Positions 31,514 through 39,806 are shown, counted from the first letter of the stretch. The stretch: 46,402 nucleotides of DNA from an uncultured Pelagibacteraceae bacterium (GCA_902551445.1 CACDDB010000005.1:1-46402); one strand, 5' to 3'. Program-made: numbers and translations. Notes: a model not told the origin generated them from the sequence alone.

Positions 31514-32716
31514 TTATTCAAAATCGTATGCCACCAAACCATCCAATGGTTTAGGATCAAACCATGTAGATTTGGGCGGCATATTCAATTTATTATCCGC
31601 AAAGCTTATTACATTTTCCATTTGTGTAGCAAATAAAGCAAAGCCAACTTTAGCTTCTCCAGAATCCACTTTTGCTTCAATTCCTTCTAAACCATGAAAA
31701 CCAGCCAAAAAATCTATTCTATTATCGTGTCTAGGATCTCCAATACCTAAAATAGGCTCTAGTAAATAGTAGTGCAACAAATTTATATCTAAATTAATAA
31801 TGTGAAATAAATTTTGATGGGGTTTTTCTTTAAGCTCCAAAGAGTACCATTGTTTTTCAAAATACATACCAAATATTTGAGATCTTGCAGGCCTGTATGA
31901 AGAATTTTGTTTTTCGACTTTAAATTTTTTTTTAACTTCCTTAATAAAATCTTTAGGTGAATAACCATATAAATCTTTAATAAGTCTGTTATAATCAAGT
32001 ATTCTTGCTTGGCTTGTAGGAAAAATTGCTATCATAAAATAATTGTATGCTTCTTCGCCAGAGTGGTTAGGGTTTTTATGTTGCTTAAATTTTGAGAGTT
32101 TTAATAAAGCTTCCATTCTATGATGTCCATCAGCAATATAAATTCTATTTATAGAATTAAACAAATCACGTATTTGTAATACTTTTTTTTCATCATTCAG
32201 CAGCCACATTTCATGTTTGTTTTCATCCATGCCTTTAAAAGAATAAACTGGAGAATTAACCAATTCTTTTTCTATTAAATCGTTAAGTTGTTTATTATCA
32301 GGATAAACAGCATATATAGGACCTATTTGTGCATTTAAATTATCCATTTGTTTCATTCTTCTTTGTGATCTTTCAAAGAAAATTTCTTCATGACCTCTAA
32401 TATGTAAATTATCATAAGCAGACAATTTTGCAGTACCAACTATACCAACTTGTGAATGATCTTCTGTCGAAATTTTGTAAATATAAAATGAATTTTTATT
32501 ATCTTTAGTCAGTATAGATTTTGTTTTCATTAATTCAAATTTTTCTTTTGACTTAGAGTCATTATCTGACTCAAAAATATTTAAATAACTCCAGGGATTA
32601 TTTTTTTTGTGATTCTTGACTATGTCTTTTGACATATGATCAGTGCTAGCAATGGTTACTGATGCTGCATTTTCTTTGGTCGGCCTCAATCCTTTAAATG
32701 GGTTTATAAAATACAT
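31514..32716 (-). CDS. DUF1015-family protein
   Basis: 400 residues, normal for DUF1015. It starts with INPFKGLRPTKENAAS; then ERSQRRMKQMDNLNAQIGPI near 113, YIADGHHRMEALLKLSK near 193, YNFMIAIFPTSQARILDYNR-like stretches near 225, and DPRHDNRIDFLAGFHGLEGI near 326. DGHHR resembles the core motif of the ParB/SerK fold. Function is not firmly established. It lies on the same strand upstream of serC-serA with a 113-bp AT-rich spacer. The position beside ser genes suggests, without proof, a link to serine or phosphoserine metabolism. Cytoplasmic, no membrane segments. Confidence 0.85.
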   Translation of the reverse strand: MYFINPFKGLRPTKENAASVTIASTDHMSKDIVKNHKKNNPWSYLNIFESDNDSKSKEKFELMKTKSILTKDNKNSFYIYKISTEDHSQVGIVGTAKLSAYDNLHIRGHEEIFFERSQRRMKQMDNLNAQIGPIYAVYPDNKQLNDLIEKELVNSPVYSFKGMDENKHEMWLLNDEKKVLQIRDLFNSINRIYIADGHHRMEALLKLSKFKQHKNPNHSGEEAYNYFMIAIFPTSQARILDYNRLIKDLYGYSPKDFIKEVKKKFKVEKQNSSYRPARSQIFGMYFEKQWYSLELKEKPHQNLFHIINLDINLLHYYLLEPILGIGDPRHDNRIDFLAGFHGLEGIEAKVDSGEAKVGFALFATQMENVISFADNKLNMPPKSTWFDPKPLDGLVAYDFE

Positions 32717-32797
32717 GCAGATATTTAATTAATAGAACCAAATAGAACAATACTTTTTTTAATATATAATTAGTACTAATAATGATTATTATTGCTG

Positions 32798-34159
32798 TTA
32801 TGCGATTTTAGGTAGTTTTTCTAAAGCTTTATTTACTTCACTCTCATTATATTTGTCTTCAGAAAGTTTATTATTGAAATAATCCCCATAAGCTTGCATG
32901 TCAAAGTGTCCATGGCCACATAAATTAAATAGAATTGTTTTCTTTTCTCCTTTTTTTTTGCATTCAAGAGCCGCATCTATTGCTCCTTTTACTGCATGAG
33001 TAGCCTCTGGAGCCGGAACAATTCCTTCTGCATTTGCAAATTTTACACCTGCATCAAAACATTCTTTTTGACCAAACGCTTTAGCTTCAACGGCCCCTAT
33101 ATCCACAAGATGACTTACCATTGGTGCCATACCATGATATCTCAAACCACCAGAATGTGTTGATGGAGGCATAAAGGAAGAGCCAAGTGTATGCATTTTA
33201 ACTAAAGGAGTTCTATTCCCTGTATCACCAAAATCATATGCAAACTTACCTTTTGTTAAAGAAGGACAAGATTTTGGTTCACATGCAATCACTCTGATAT
33301 CTTTCTTTTCTCTAAATTTTTTTCCAAGAAATGGAAAAACTAATCCTGAAAAATTACTTCCACCACCTGTACATCCAACTAATATATCTGGATAATCATC
33401 TGCCATTTCCATTTGTATTATAGCTTCATTACCAACTATGGTTTGATGCATTAAAACATGGTTTAAAACACTTCCTAATGAATATTTTGTATTGTTGTCT
33501 TGTGCAGCCATTTCTACTGCTTCAGATATAGCAATGCCTAAGCTTCCTGTGTTATTTGGATCTTTTTCCAGAATTGCTTTACCAGTTGGAGTCCGATTTG
33601 ATGGACTTGCATAACAGTTTGCACCAAAAGTTTGCATAATCATTTTTCTGTATGGTTTTTGTTCGTAGCTTACTTTAACCATATAAACATCAAGCTCGAT
33701 TTTAAAAATCGAACATGCAAAAGCAAGTGAACTTCCCCATTGACCTGCACCAGTTTCAGTTGTAATTTTTTTTGTTCCTTCTTCTTTATTGTAAAAAGCT
33801 TGAGCAACAGCAGTATTAGGTTTATGACTTCCTGTAGGACTTACACCTTCGTATTTATAATAAATTTTTGCAGGAGTATCTAAAGCTTTTTCAAGTTTTC
33901 TTGCCCTGTATAATGGTGAAGGTCTCCATTGCTTATAAATTTCCCTAACTGGTTCTGGAATTTCAATTTCTCTTTCTTGCGAAACTTCTTGGCCAATAAG
34001 TGCCATTGGAAATAATGGAGCTAAATCATCTGGCCCAACAGGTTTATGTGTTCCAGGATGTAAAACTGGAGACAGAGGTTTTGGAAGGTCTGCAGCAATA
34101 TTATACCAAGCTTTTGGCATTTTGCTTTCTTCTAGTAAAAATTTAATTTTATCAGACAT
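32798..34159 (-). CDS. TrpB2-type tryptophan synthase beta chain-like protein
   Basis: 453 residues, the length of TrpB2 (about 430-460) rather than TrpB1 (about 400). It has the TrpB2 N-terminal start KAWYNIAADLPKPLSPVLHP, RPSPLYRARKLEKALDTPAK near 79, YKYEGVSPTGSHKPNTAVAQ near 100 (Lys binds PLP), TETGAGQWGSSLAFACSIF near 133, GCTGGGSNFSGLVFPF near 261 (phosphate cup) and ILFNLCGHGHFDMQAY near 410. TrpB2 enzymes can join serine and indole but often lack a TrpA partner; none is seen here. As a serine user beside serC-serA its setting is suggestive. Divergent from the class II aldolase with a 55-bp spacer. Confidence 0.9.
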   Translation of the reverse strand: MSDKIKFLLEESKMPKAWYNIAADLPKPLSPVLHPGTHKPVGPDDLAPLFPMALIGQEVSQEREIEIPEPVREIYKQWRPSPLYRARKLEKALDTPAKIYYKYEGVSPTGSHKPNTAVAQAFYNKEEGTKKITTETGAGQWGSSLAFACSIFKIELDVYMVKVSYEQKPYRKMIMQTFGANCYASPSNRTPTGKAILEKDPNNTGSLGIAISEAVEMAAQDNNTKYSLGSVLNHVLMHQTIVGNEAIIQMEMADDYPDILVGCTGGGSNFSGLVFPFLGKKFREKKDIRVIACEPKSCPSLTKGKFAYDFGDTGNRTPLVKMHTLGSSFMPPSTHSGGLRYHGMAPMVSHLVDIGAVEAKAFGQKECFDAGVKFANAEGIVPAPEATHAVKGAIDAALECKKKGEKKTILFNLCGHGHFDMQAYGDYFNNKLSEDKYNESEVNKALEKLPKIA

Positions 34160-34214
34160 TTTATTTTTATGATAGTTTGTTATGTATAGAAATTAAAATC
34201 AAGTATTAATTGTA

Positions 34215-34874
34215 ATGATAGAATTGAAAAAAGAAGTAATAAAATATGCTCAAAAGCTTAATAGCACAAATTTATCACCTTTAAGATCAGGAAATGTTTC
34301 GGTAAGAGCAACTCAAGATGGAGTTGAGGGATTTCTTCTTACTCCGTCAGGAAAGAGGTATGAAACATTGATACCTGAAGATATAGTTTTTTTAGCTTTA
34401 AAAGAAAAATACGATAATCTTAAATTATTTAATACAGGACTTAATCCTTCATCAGAATGGAGATTTCATCAAGATATTTATTTAAAAAAGATTGAAGCAA
34501 AAGCCATAGTTCACGCACATTCTCCAAATGCTACAGCAGTTTCTTCACACGGAAAATCAATTCCTGCTTTTCACTATATGGTAGCATTAGCTGGTGGAGA
34601 CGATATTAAATGTTCAGAATATGCAACATTTGGAACTGACGAACTGTCAATAAATATTCTTAAAGCCTTAGAAAAAAGAAAGGCCTGTTTAATGTCAAAC
34701 CACGGACAGGTTGCATTTGGTACAAATTTAAAACAAGCATTTGAACTTGCAGAAGAAGTAGAAAATATTTGCCATCAATACATAATTGCTTTAAAAATTG
34801 GTAATCCAAAGATTCTCTCATGGGCTGAGATGAATAAGATTTTGGATAAGATAAAGCATTACAAAAAAGCATAA
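34215..34874 (+). CDS. Class II aldolase/adducin family protein (FucA/Ald2-like)
   Basis: 219 residues, the usual size for fuculose-phosphate-type aldolases. Metal and catalytic residues are in place: E81 in LNPSSEWRFHQD, H100 and H102 in AIVHAHSPNATAVSSHG, and H163 in CLMSNHGQVAFGTNLKQA. NVSVR (27-31) and TPSGKRYETL (43-52) form the phosphate-binding region. Such enzymes cleave sugar-1-phosphates to DHAP and an aldehyde. mtnP and mtnA nearby and the speDE fusion 26 bp downstream make 5-methylthioribulose-1-phosphate a candidate substrate, as in the DHAP shunt described in Rhodospirillum. MtnB dehydratases share this fold and are an alternative. Confidence 0.85.
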   Translation: MIELKKEVIKYAQKLNSTNLSPLRSGNVSVRATQDGVEGFLLTPSGKRYETLIPEDIVFLALKEKYDNLKLFNTGLNPSSEWRFHQDIYLKKIEAKAIVHAHSPNATAVSSHGKSIPAFHYMVALAGGDDIKCSEYATFGTDELSINILKALEKRKACLMSNHGQVAFGTNLKQAFELAEEVENICHQYIIALKIGNPKILSWAEMNKILDKIKHYKKA

Positions 34875-34900
34875 TTTTTTTGTAATAACTTAAGGGAGCT

Positions 34901-35941
34901 ATGACAAAAGTAGGTGAGCATATAACATTAGATATTATTGGTACTAATAAGGAATATTCACCATCATTTTATGAAAAATTAGTTTATAAAATTGCAAAAA
35001 AATCAAAAGTTACTGTTCTAGGTATATCAAAACATAAATTTGAGCCACAAGGATTCACAATGGTAGCCTTATTAGCAGAAAGTCATATTAGTTTTCATAC
35101 TTTTCCTGAAAAAGGAATTATAAGCTTTGATTTTTTTACTTGTGGAAAGGTTTCTCCATCAATAGCCTTAGATATAATTAAAAAAGAAATTAACCATAAA
35201 AGAATTGTTAAAAAGGAATTTAATAGAGACTCTCTAGGTTTATACGATGACATTTACAGTTCACCTGGCCAAAAAAAATATTATGTAGTTAAAAAATATT
35301 TAGAAAATTTTACGTCAAAAGTTGGTCAGCACATAGAAATTATTGATATTGAAGAGTTTGGTAAATCATTATTCATAGATAACGAACTACAAGTTGCTGA
35401 AAAAGATGAGCATCTTTATAGTTCTACATTTGTAAATTCAGGAATGAAGCTAAGTAAGAAAAAAGATAATGCAGCAATAATTGGAGGCGGAGACGGCGGT
35501 GTTGCGAGAGAATGTATTAGTCAAAATTTTAATTTTATTGACTGGTATGAATTGGATCCAGAAGTAGTAGAGGTTTGTGATAAACATTTGTCTAAAGTAG
35601 GCCAAAGAGCTACAAAGAAAAATTCTGTGAAATGTATATGGGGAGATGCGTTTGAAAGTATAAAAAAAATTGAAGATAATAAATATGATAAAATATTTGT
35701 GGATTTAAATGACGATCAATACTGTATAGACCTTGCGGCTAAAAATATAAAATCAATAAAGAGAATTTTAAAATCTAATGGTACTATAACGGCTCAAGTG
35801 GGAAGCCAAGACAAAAAGCCTAAACAAGTTAGAAATTGGTTAAAATTGCTTAATAAGAACTTTGGTAATGCTGAATTAGATAGAGTCTACATACCAAGTT
35901 TTGACTGTAGTTGGAATTTTGCCTCGTCAATAAACAATTAA
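34901..35941 (+). CDS. Fused S-adenosylmethionine decarboxylase - spermidine synthase (SpeD-SpeE)
   Basis: 346 residues joining two enzymes. Residues 1-115 are a prokaryotic SAM decarboxylase: LLAESHISFHTFPEKG (58-72) holds the self-cleavage site E60-S61 that makes the pyruvoyl group, and FFTCGK (78-83) the conserved Cys. Residues 120-346 are an aminopropyltransferase: DEHLYSSTFVNSGM (169-182), SAM-fold AAIIGGGDGGVARE (191-204), and IFVDLNDDQYCIDLAAK near 264, where the usual DxxDP loop is replaced by DLNDDQY. A Shine-Dalgarno AAGGGAG precedes the start. It should make spermidine or a similar triamine from a diamine, releasing methylthioadenosine. Fusions of this kind, including one from Ca. 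Pelagibacter ubique, have been reported active. The unusual loop may alter amine specificity. Confidence 0.93.
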   Translation: MTKVGEHITLDIIGTNKEYSPSFYEKLVYKIAKKSKVTVLGISKHKFEPQGFTMVALLAESHISFHTFPEKGIISFDFFTCGKVSPSIALDIIKKEINHKRIVKKEFNRDSLGLYDDIYSSPGQKKYYVVKKYLENFTSKVGQHIEIIDIEEFGKSLFIDNELQVAEKDEHLYSSTFVNSGMKLSKKKDNAAIIGGGDGGVARECISQNFNFIDWYELDPEVVEVCDKHLSKVGQRATKKNSVKCIWGDAFESIKKIEDNKYDKIFVDLNDDQYCIDLAAKNIKSIKRILKSNGTITAQVGSQDKKPKQVRNWLKLLNKNFGNAELDRVYIPSFDCSWNFASSINN

Positions 35942-36000
35942 TTTATCTTTTTAAATCTTCAAATTTGTGGAATAATCTAACTTATATTTTTGGAGGGAAA

Positions 36001-36828
36001 ATGAATATAATAAAAAGATTCAGCTTAGGTTTATTGATAAGTTTGTTTTTATCAATATCTGCTAACGCTGACAAAATAAGAATAGGTACGGAGGGAGCTT
36101 ACCCACCTTGGAATTCAAAAGATGCTTCAGGCAAACTAATTGGATTTGAGGTTGAGTTAGCTTGGTCGCTTTGCAGATATATGGGGAAACAATGCGAAAT
36201 TGTTGAACAAGATTGGGATGGAATGATTCCAGCGCTCATAATGAGAAAGTTCGATGCAATTATGGCAGGAATGTCTATTACTGCAGAAAGACAAAAAGCA
36301 ATTAGTTTTTCACAAGGTTATGCTGATGAAGTTGCTCAATTAGCAGTGATGAAAGGATCTAGTTTAGAAGGTATGGATACACCATCGGGTATAAATTTAT
36401 CTATAGGCGGATCAGATGTTAAAAAAGCTCTTAAAACCTTAACAGGAGCTCTTGCAGGAAAAACTGTTTGTGTTCAAACAGCTACAATTCACCAAAACTT
36501 TTTAGATTCAGGTGACGTTGGTAAAGTAAATGTTAGAACTTATAAAACTCAAGACGAAGTAAACTTAGACTTAGCTTCAGGAAGATGTGATGCTGCATTA
36601 GCTGCTGCAGTTGCATTCACTGATTATGCTGAAAAATCAGGCAAACCAGTTGTACTTGTAGGCCCAACTTTTTCTGGTGGCGCTTTTGGTAATGGTGTTG
36701 GAGTTGGTATTAGACAAGATGATACTGAGCTATTAAAAGCTTTTAACAAAGCCATTGATAAAGCTAGAAAAAATGGAGACATTAGCAGAATCGCAACTAA
36801 ATGGTTTGGTTTCGACGCTTCTATGTAA
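36001..36828 (+). CDS. Polar amino acid ABC transporter substrate-binding protein
   Basis: 276 residues from the ATG at 36001, chosen because GGAGGG (35992-35997) precedes it and a Sec signal follows (MNIIKRFSLGLLISLFLSIS, cleaved near SANA). An in-frame ATG 90 bp upstream falls inside speDE and is rejected. The mature protein is a type II binding protein of the ArgT/OccT class: IRIGTEGAYPPWNSKDASGK, LIGFEVELAWSLCRYMG, WDGMIPALIMRKFDAIMAGM and SITAERQKAISFS form the ligand pocket for basic or other polar amino acids. Two permease genes follow. A strong hairpin after the stop suggests higher expression than the permeases. Confidence 0.9.
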   Translation: MNIIKRFSLGLLISLFLSISANADKIRIGTEGAYPPWNSKDASGKLIGFEVELAWSLCRYMGKQCEIVEQDWDGMIPALIMRKFDAIMAGMSITAERQKAISFSQGYADEVAQLAVMKGSSLEGMDTPSGINLSIGGSDVKKALKTLTGALAGKTVCVQTATIHQNFLDSGDVGKVNVRTYKTQDEVNLDLASGRCDAALAAAVAFTDYAEKSGKPVVLVGPTFSGGAFGNGVGVGIRQDDTELLKAFNKAIDKARKNGDISRIATKWFGFDASM

Positions 36829-36842
36829 TTAATTTTAGATTT

Positions 36843-36865
36843 GGCGACTATACTATATAGTCGCC
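36843..36865 (+). terminator. Stem-loop after the amino-acid binding-protein gene
   Basis: GGCGACTATA (36843-36852) and TATAGTCGCC (36856-36865) pair perfectly over 10 bp with a 3-base loop. No U-run follows, so it is more likely an mRNA 3'-end stabiliser or attenuator than a full terminator. It ends 7 bp before the first permease ATG and may also limit its translation. Confidence 0.7.
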
Positions 36866-36872
36866 AGTCTGT

Positions 36873-37565
36873 ATGGAACTTCTAGCATTTGGAAAAACTG
36901 GTTGGGGAGACGAGCTTCTTATTGCTACTCTAATGACTATAGCTGTTTCAATAACAGCAATGTTGATAGGTTTTCTTTTTGCTTTAATATTTACTCCACT
37001 CAAACTATCAAAAAATAAATTTTTGAATATTGTTGGAAATTCTTACACTACTGTAATCAGGGGAGTTCCAGAACTATTAGTAATTTATTTATTTTTTTTT
37101 GGAGGAAGTGGCGCAGTTATGTATGTAGCATCAATTTTTGGTTATAACGAGTATATAGAAATTAATGCATTTATAACTGGTTCTTGTGCCATTGGAATCA
37201 TTTCAGGTGCATATTCTACCGAAGTTTTTAGGGGAGCTATTCAATCAATAGATAAAGGACAATTTGAAGCTTCTAAAGTTCTAGGAATAAAAAAAAATAT
37301 ACAATTTTATAAAGTTGTTTTGCCACAAATGCTTAGATTAGCAATTCCAAATTTGAGTAATGTTTGGCAAATTACTTTAAAAGATACGTCACTTATTTCT
37401 GTTACTGGATTAGTAGAAATAATGAGACAATCTTATATAGCAGCAGGGTCAACACGAGATCCTTTATTTTTTTACTCATTTGCAGCAGTTTTATATTTGT
37501 TGCTTACATACTTTAGTATGAAATTAATAAATAGATTGGAAGTTAAATATAGTAGGGGATATTGA
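36873..37565 (+). CDS. Polar amino acid ABC transporter permease (HisQ/HisM type), first subunit
   Basis: 230 residues with about five hydrophobic helices. Features are LIATLMTIAVSITAMLIGFL near 17, YTTVIRGVPELLVIYLFFF near 58 (the RGxPxLL segment of the HisMQ family), YSTEVFRGAIQSIDKGQFEA near 112 followed by SKVLG, the cytoplasmic EAA loop that meets the ATPase. It pairs with the next gene (4-bp overlap) to form the membrane channel for the upstream binding protein. No convincing ribosome-binding site is visible because the upstream hairpin occupies that region. Confidence 0.9.
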   Translation: MELLAFGKTGWGDELLIATLMTIAVSITAMLIGFLFALIFTPLKLSKNKFLNIVGNSYTTVIRGVPELLVIYLFFFGGSGAVMYVASIFGYNEYIEINAFITGSCAIGIISGAYSTEVFRGAIQSIDKGQFEASKVLGIKKNIQFYKVVLPQMLRLAIPNLSNVWQITLKDTSLISVTGLVEIMRQSYIAAGSTRDPLFFYSFAAVLYLLLTYFSMKLINRLEVKYSRGY

Positions 37566-38236
37566 TGGATTTTGAATTAATGATTAACAGTTTTCCAAAG
37601 TTGCTAAATGCCACTTTTATTACATTAAAATTATTATCAGCATCACTATTTTTTGGATTATTTATTGGACTTCTATTTGCAGTCTTAAGATTGAACAAAA
37701 ATCCAATTATAAATAAATTTGCTTATGGCTATTCTTATGTATTTAGAGGAACCCCGCTTTTGGTACAAATATTTATTATTTATTTTGGATTAGGCCAGAT
37801 TGAATATTTAAGATCAACAATACTGTGGGTTATATTGAAAGAGCCTTATTGGTGTGCAATCATTGCTTTTGCATTGAATACAGGCGCTTACACTTCTGAA
37901 ATTTTACGATCAGCCTTTCAAACAATTAAACCTGGATTTATTGAAGCTGGAAAAAGTTTGGGAATATCAAATAAAATAATATTTTATAAAATACAAATTC
38001 CAATAGCAATTAGACAGTCATTGCCTGCATATGGTAACGAAATCATTTTAATGCTTAAAGGGACATCTTTGGCAAGTACTGTAACTTTAATGGATCTTAC
38101 AGGTGTAGCAAAATATATAATTTCAACAACATTTAAACCTATTGAAGTTTTTATTGTAGCTGGAAGTATTTATTTATTTATGACTTTTTTGATACATAAT
38201 TTAATAAAATTTTTGGAAAAAAAATATAGTTATTAA
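37562..38236 (+). CDS. Polar amino acid ABC transporter permease (HisQ/HisM type), second subunit
   Basis: 224 residues, five or six hydrophobic helices. It has LNATFITLKLLSASLFFGLF near 14, YVFRGTPLLVQIFIIYFGLG near 58, ALNTGAYTSEILRSAFQTIK near 103 and GFIEAGKSLGIS, the EAA loop. The start codon overlaps the first permease stop. The operon ends here: the next gene is on the opposite strand and overlaps the stop by 4 bp. An ATP-binding subunit (HisP/GlnQ type) is not encoded in the window, so it must come from elsewhere in the genome. Confidence 0.9.
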   Translation: MMDFELMINSFPKLLNATFITLKLLSASLFFGLFIGLLFAVLRLNKNPIINKFAYGYSYVFRGTPLLVQIFIIYFGLGQIEYLRSTILWVILKEPYWCAIIAFALNTGAYTSEILRSAFQTIKPGFIEAGKSLGISNKIIFYKIQIPIAIRQSLPAYGNEIILMLKGTSLASTVTLMDLTGVAKYIISTTFKPIEVFIVAGSIYLFMTFLIHNLIKFLEKKYSY

Positions 38237-38622
38237 TAATTCGTATATTCTTTAATCTCTTTGATTTTTGAACCAGTATGATTATTTATTTCTAATTTAA
38301 TTTTTCCTCTTTCGTCATTCAAAAAATGGATATCTCTTGATACTTTGATAAATTTTTCACCAAAATCTGAGTTTTTTTCACATAATCTTTTTTCGTTTTC
38401 TATATTCCAAAGTTTGTTATTTATTTCTTTTAAAGATTTGAAAAGATTATTAAGTTTTTCGTCAATTTTAACCTCTTTTTCAAATTGATTCTTTAAAATG
38501 ACATATTCATCATTTATAAACTTAATTTTTTCAGCATCCTTAATGTTATTTTTTTTAATTTCTAAAATAGATACTTTATCCAAAAGTTCACCAATTGATA
38601 CTTCAACGAGAATTTTATTCAT
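38233..38622 (-). CDS. DUF6165-like protein
   Basis: 129 residues, highly charged and probably helical throughout (coiled coil). The N-terminus ILVEVSIGELLDKVSILEIK is the conserved opening of the DUF6165 group, small proteins found beside glycosyltransferase and surface-polysaccharide genes; the rest is heptad-like, for example LKEINNKLWNIENEKRL. No catalytic motif is visible. Divergent from the GT9 gene with a 32-bp spacer, consistent with a helper role in glycan assembly, though the function is unknown. Confidence 0.7.
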   Translation of the reverse strand: MNKILVEVSIGELLDKVSILEIKKNNIKDAEKIKFINDEYVILKNQFEKEVKIDEKLNNLFKSLKEINNKLWNIENEKRLCEKNSDFGEKFIKVSRDIHFLNDERGKIKLEINNHTGSKIKEIKEYTNY

Positions 38623-38654
38623 AAAAAATTATAGTATGTTAAATTGTTAAAAAT

Positions 38655-39593
38655 ATGTCCAACATTTTAATTATCAAGCATGGCTCTTTAGGTGATATAG
38701 CCCAAGCAAGCGGTGCAATTCAAGATATTTTTGAAAATCATAAGAATGATAAAATATATATATTAACAACCAAGCCTTATTTGGAATTATTTAAAAAAAA
38801 CCCATTCATACATGATGTTATAATTGATAAGCGTCTTTCGAGATTTAATTTAATATATCTTTTTACTTTAATGAGAAAAATAAAAAATCTTAAAGTTTCA
38901 AAAGTTTTTGATCTACAAAACTCATCAAGAACTAATTTTTACAAAAAAATATTGTTTCCAAAAGCAAACTCAAACATTTGGTCTAGTTCCGAAACAACAC
39001 TACCTAAAGATAATAATAAAGCAGATTTTGATAAAAATCCGGTATTAGATAGATTTGACCATCAATTAAAAACTTCAGGACTAAAAACGAAACATACTAT
39101 GAAACCTGATTTTAATTGGTCCTGTAATGATATAAAAAATATAAAAGATAAATACAATCTTAACAAATTTATTTTGTTACTTCCTTTTTGTTCACCACAT
39201 TTGTCACATAAAAAATGGCCTTATTATAATGAATTAATAAGATTAATTAAAAATAATTATCAAGATCAATTTAATATTGTTGTAGCACCGGCGCCTCACG
39301 AAATAAATGAAGCAAAAAACATAAATGCTATTTGTGTTTTAGATGATGATAAAGCTTTGAACATATTGCAATTATCAACTTTAATTAAAGAAAGCTCCTT
39401 CGTTATAGCCAATGATACTGGTCCAGCGCACATGGCTGCTCATTTAAATGTTAAAGGATTAACTTTATTTGGTTCACACACTACTGCAAAAAAAGTAAGT
39501 ATTGAAAGAGATAAATTTAAAGCTATTCAAGTTTCAGATTTAAATAAACTTAGTGCTAAAAATGTTTTTGAAAGAATCGTAAATGAAATATAA
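38655..39593 (+). CDS. Glycosyltransferase family 9 (heptosyltransferase-like) protein
   Basis: 312 residues with both GT9 halves. The N-terminus ILIIKHGSLGDIAQASGAIQ is the family opening (KxxxLGDxxxxxP-like), VSKVFDLQNSSRTNFY near 79 follows, and the C-terminal donor domain has LLPFCSPHLSHKKWPYYNEL near 175 and VIANDTGPAHMAAHLNVKG near 252, the NDTGxxHxAA motif that binds the ADP-sugar. GT9 enzymes add heptose to the lipopolysaccharide core or similar sugars. It stands apart from the main glycan island, near a DUF6165 gene and a sulfotransferase. Acceptor unknown. Confidence 0.9.
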   Translation: MSNILIIKHGSLGDIAQASGAIQDIFENHKNDKIYILTTKPYLELFKKNPFIHDVIIDKRLSRFNLIYLFTLMRKIKNLKVSKVFDLQNSSRTNFYKKILFPKANSNIWSSSETTLPKDNNKADFDKNPVLDRFDHQLKTSGLKTKHTMKPDFNWSCNDIKNIKDKYNLNKFILLLPFCSPHLSHKKWPYYNELIRLIKNNYQDQFNIVVAPAPHEINEAKNINAICVLDDDKALNILQLSTLIKESSFVIANDTGPAHMAAHLNVKGLTLFGSHTTAKKVSIERDKFKAIQVSDLNKLSAKNVFERIVNEI

Positions 39594-39610
39594 ATATAAA
39601 GCTTTTTAAA

Positions 39611-39805
39611 ATGAAAAATAAAATCAAATCTATCTTATTTATAATAATATCAATCCTTGCCTTATGGTTTGTCAGAAATCAATACAGTGATTACAATATT
39701 AGTAAGACAATTTCTGCTTGTATAGTTGCTCAAAAACAGACATCAGAAACATTCAATCCAAAAGAAGCGAAAGAGTACTGCGAAGCAAAATTAAAAAAAA
39801 AATAA
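39611..39805 (+). CDS. Small membrane-anchored protein of unknown function
   Basis: 64 residues. A basic start (MKNKIKS) and one hydrophobic helix (7-22, ILFIIISILALWFVRN) resemble a signal anchor. The remainder (23-64) is polar with two cysteines, in ISACIVAQK and KEYCEAKLKKK, which would face the periplasm. It lies 17 bp after the GT9 gene on the same strand and its stop is one base from the end of the convergent sulfotransferase gene. No family recognised. Confidence 0.55.
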   Translation: MKNKIKSILFIIISILALWFVRNQYSDYNISKTISACIVAQKQTSETFNPKEAKEYCEAKLKKK

Positions 39806-39806
39806 T

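Noticed and set aside
35911-36000. Earlier start for the amino-acid binding protein
   Set aside because: It lies within speDE and would bury the signal peptide; a Shine-Dalgarno sequence precedes the ATG at 36001.
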